Assembly: GCF_001522545.3 (NCBI RefSeq)
Contig: NC_031769.1
Location: 132,512,689 to 132,576,688 of the forward strand
Length of the DNA: 64,000 bases
Direction: 5' to 3'
DNA from: Parus major
Taxonomy: Eukaryota > Chordata > Aves > Passeriformes > Paridae
Below the pieces are notes generated by a model. The model ran no database searches, was not told the DNA's origin, and saw only the letters and a program-made list of their open reading frames with translations. The stretch's first letter is position 1; every line of letters starts with the position of its first letter. The position numbers were made by a program, and so were the translations under genes. This document shows, piece after piece, positions 61,261 to 64,000 of this stretch.

Positions 61261-61828
61261 CTTAATTAATAATAAATAATTGATGGTCCAGCAATTGTGC
61301 CTAGAGAAGGACAAGCAGTTTTTAGCAGTCTTCCCCCCTCCCCCCATTTTAGATTTACAAGGAACTTAGATTTTAAGATCATCTAAAAGATGTAGAGAAA
61401 CGTTCCTTTATCCTGAAACTGTAGGAAAGAAAGCTCTATGTGCTACCACAAAAGTGAAGGAGGGTAAAATACCCAGAAAAAAATGGTTGTTTATTTTTTA
61501 ATGTCCTTTTCTCTGATTTAAGAATCAATACATTTCTTTAACATGCCCACAGAGAGCATGCAAAGAAATTTCCTGTCACAGTAGTTAGGGTTTATCTTGA
61601 ATTGCCTACAGGCAGAAGTGGATGATCTAACAGGGAATGAGTGATAGACCACACCACCACAATGAATATATTGTGTGGATTTAGTGACAGAGGCTACACA
61701 TGCAGTTTCCTTCAAGCAGAAAATAATCTGTTATATATTATTTGTACCAGCATAATATTTTAATTATCCCAGCTTCAACCATCATTTCACATCCCCCTCC
61801 TGTGTTTTCTCTTCTTTATACCTAGACC
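61261..61828. other. Non-coding DNA
   Basis: AT-rich spacer with a short C-rich run (CCCCCCTCCCCCC) near 61331. No other feature seen. Confidence 0.5.
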
Positions 61829-62479
61829 TATAGGATCACAGGATAACTCAATTTGGAGGGGACCTCTGAAGGATTCTAGTCCATCTTCCTGCTCAGAGCA
61901 AGGTCAGCTGTGGGTCAGTCCATGTTGTTCAGAGCTTTATTCAGATGGGTTTTGAGACACTTGAATGAGCGAGGCTGCACAACCTCTCTGGGCCATGTGG
62001 TTCAGTGCGCACCTGAACCCACTCCAGTTTGTCAGTGTCCTTCTTGCATCAAGGGCAGGCTGCAGAACTGGATGCAGTATTTCAGGAAGGGTCTGATGAC
62101 ATTTTAATAAAGCAGTATGATCCCTCCCCTCTGTCTGCTGGCCATGTTCCTGCTAATAAAGTCTGGAATGCTGTTTACCATCTCTCTGCCTGGACACGCT
62201 GCTGACTCACGCTCAGTTTGCTGCCCTTCCAGCCAGACAGTGCCCAGCCTATGCCATTGCAAGAGTTTCTCCCTTCCTAAATACAGGACTTTGTATCTGT
62301 CCTTGCTGGATTTCATGAGATCCCTGTCAGCTCATGCCTCTAGCCTGCCCAACTCTCCCTGGGTGGCAGCCCCACCCTTAAGCAGATCAGCTGGTCTCCC
62401 CTAATTTGAGGCCATCTGCAAACTGGACGGTTGTGCATTACATTGATTCCTTCAGGTCTTTGATGAAGATCTTATTGTG
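61829..62479 (-). mobile_element. CR1 LINE 3' region, ~0.65 kb
   Basis: The plus strand starts TAGGATCACAGGATAACTCA and runs through GGACCTCTGAAGGATTCTAG, CTGCACAACCTCTCTGGGCC, ACCCACTCCAGTTTGTCAGT, ACTGGATGCAGTATTTCAGG, CCGTCTGCTGGCC-like text, CAGGACTTTGTATCTGTCCT and ATGAGATCCCTGTCAGCTCA, to ATTTGAGGCCATCTGCAAAC and TTTGATGAAGATCTTATTG. This is the reverse complement of a CR1 subfamily 3' portion, distinct in its UTR from the other copies here. Reading frames across it are not intact. Confidence 0.9.
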
Positions 62480-62955
62480 TAATTCTGTATAAACATCCAT
62501 TGCCATATTTTTTGCTGCAATACAATTGTTTCTTAACTGAAAATATTTTTATTCTTGATCATCTTGCTCAGATTTGCATGGCTTTAAGCAGTCAGTGTGA
62601 ATCTCTGTAAATTATGCTTAAATGTATCTGGTGCAAATGAAAAGGTTCACTGATATTTTGTGTCAGTTTTATTGGCATCTTTAAGACATTTTAGAAATCA
62701 GTATTGCTGTTAAGAAGGTTCTCATATTGAAAGTCATAGTTTTCAGAAATTATCTCCAAGTAGATAAATGATATTTCTCATCTTCCTCTGTACAAAGTGA
62801 CTGTTCACAAGAAAGTGAGGGTGGTTTTCCAAGGCTATTATGCCACCTTGCTCTAAGAACAGTACCTTCCACCAGAGAGGGAGTAGGTTCAGCTGAAAGG
62901 CAGCAGTTGACACACAGTTACCCTCAATAAACCAGTGAAATGGTATAGGAAATAT
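62480..62955. other. Non-coding DNA
   Basis: AT-rich. The 141-codon minus-strand frame that begins beyond 62955 passes through the T-rich tract and a CR1 end, so I treat it as chance. Confidence 0.5.
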
Positions 62956-63020
62956 TGGTTGTTGTTGTTTTTTGTTGTTGTTTTTTTGCTTTTTTTTTCT
63001 TAAAAAAAAAAAAAGAAAGA
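62956..63020. repeat. (TTG)n/poly(T) tract followed by poly(A)
   Basis: TTG repeats and T runs to about 63000 are directly followed by 13 A bases, so the two halves are complementary and could form a hairpin. Confidence 0.9.
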
Positions 63021-63084
63021 TATAGTTGTGCCTGGAGGAAAAGTAAGTTGATGAGACCAGCAAAGTTTCTGCTGAGACAGGTAG

Positions 63085-63153
63085 TAGTGCTGGCATAATG
63101 GTTGAACTTGATCTTAAAGGGTCTTTCCAACCTAAACAATTCAGTGATTCTGT
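63085..63153 (+). mobile_element. CR1 LINE 3' terminus, ~70 bp
   Basis: AGTGCTGGCATAATGGTTGA, ACTTGATCTTAAAGGGTCTT, TCCAACCTAAACAATTCAGT and GATTCTGT are the last bases of a CR1 element. A strong 5' truncation left only the terminal part. Confidence 0.88.
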
Positions 63154-64000
63154 ATCCAGCACCTTCATACTTCTGCACCAGTCACCTTCAAGGGAAGGGA
63201 ACCTGCTTCAGCTGCTCATCAATTTTATACCTGTTGGTTTCCCTCAAATAGCTTGTCTTGTTTCCTGAGAACTACAGTACCTTATGTCAATCCCTAACGT
63301 TTTTATTTATATCCAAAAAGAGAAAGCATCAGAGCCTTTCAGTTAAAGTTATTGCAAACATGAAGGCAGTCCTACCTACTAATGTAAGATGCTTATGAAT
63401 GATGTTATTTAGTGGAAATGGAAAAGATGATCAAATGATTGAATAAATTTGGCTTAAAATTTTCAGTGTCAAAGTTCCACTGTTGCTCACAGGATCATAA
63501 GCGACTGTGTCATTTTTAAATATAGGAGCTGGACTTCTAGGTCACAAATATTTCTGAAAATTGAATTTTGGAGCTTGAACCTTGTTATTTCTGAGAGAAA
63601 AGGAATGCCTGACTCAGATCTCTTAGCACATTTACGCATTGGGCTCCACATTGTGTAATCACCTGTCTGAATGGCTTGAGACACTTAATAACATGCACGG
63701 GGCAGAGGCTGATGTGCATTCCTTAAATCTCATCCATGTTTCATCTCTGAGCTGAATATCTGACAGTGTAAGCATAGCTTCTGGTTAGCCTGACAATCAC
63801 AAATAGGGATCTGGAGTGTGACTTCTCAGAACATGCAGGGAATGTGTATGCCCCAAAACCATTGATTTTCAATTGGAGTGGACACTTGGCCTACTTAAAG
63901 CCTTTAGAATTTCCCAGTCAAGACAACTAACTGGAAGCAGGCATTTGTTATGTTCTCACTGTAGAGGGACTGGTGTCAGTAAGTGGCAGGGAGAATAATT
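63154..64000. other. Non-coding DNA to window end
   Basis: No recognised exon, RNA gene or repeat. Confidence 0.5.

Noticed and set aside
62743..63168. 141-codon minus-strand frame
   Set aside because: It passes through a CR1 terminus and a poly(A)/poly(T) tract, giving runs of Lys, Asn and Gln. It is repeat-derived.
1..64000. CRISPR array, bacterial operon or phage-like system
   Set aside because: No regularly spaced direct repeats with unique spacers, no long gene-dense frames and no ribosome binding site pattern; repeats and base composition are those of a bird nuclear genome.

Overview
The window looks like vertebrate nuclear DNA from a bird, most likely a passerine. It is AT-rich and CpG-poor with one CpG island. 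It carries many CR1 LINE 3' ends, avian ERVL-type LTRs, and at about 6.44-6.56 kb a SINE whose head is a tRNA-Ile(AAT) sequence joined to a CR1-like tail. That architecture is known from the songbird element TguSINE1. There is no bacterial-style gene organisation. Open reading frames in the AT-rich DNA are short, and none matches a protein I recognise.

Layout. 1-12.8 kb is non-coding DNA with one SINE and one weak candidate 3' terminal exon near 1.2-1.4 kb. 12.9-14.6 kb holds a reverse CR1 and a probable LTR. 14.6-30.3 kb is mostly unannotated, with an unexplained 52-codon minus-strand open segment at 21.0-21.2 kb, a long AT repeat, a probable LTR at 22.1-22.5 kb, CR1 remains near 28 kb and a TG/TA microsatellite at 29.6 kb. 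A minus-strand ERVL-type LTR of about 1.1 kb fills 30.34-31.43 kb.

The functional centre is a CpG island at about 32.28-33.77 kb. It holds an E-box (CAGCTG) and a perfect MEF2-type site (CTATTTTTAG) 17 bp apart, a C-tract, an ATG starting a 29-codon reading frame that runs into a strong splice donor (33134), a canonical G-quadruplex motif, and a nested GCGGT tandem repeat. I read it as the promoter and first exon of a plus-strand gene whose remaining exons lie mostly or wholly beyond the window. The gene is not identified.

33.8-64 kb is then probably first-intron DNA, although the gene's extent is an inference. It holds two candidate cryptic exons (36.04 and 37.64 kb), six CR1 fragments in both orientations, homopolymer tracts and a second, plus-strand copy of the same LTR family at 60.45-61.26 kb. 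Repeat family calls come from remembered consensus features, not a database search.
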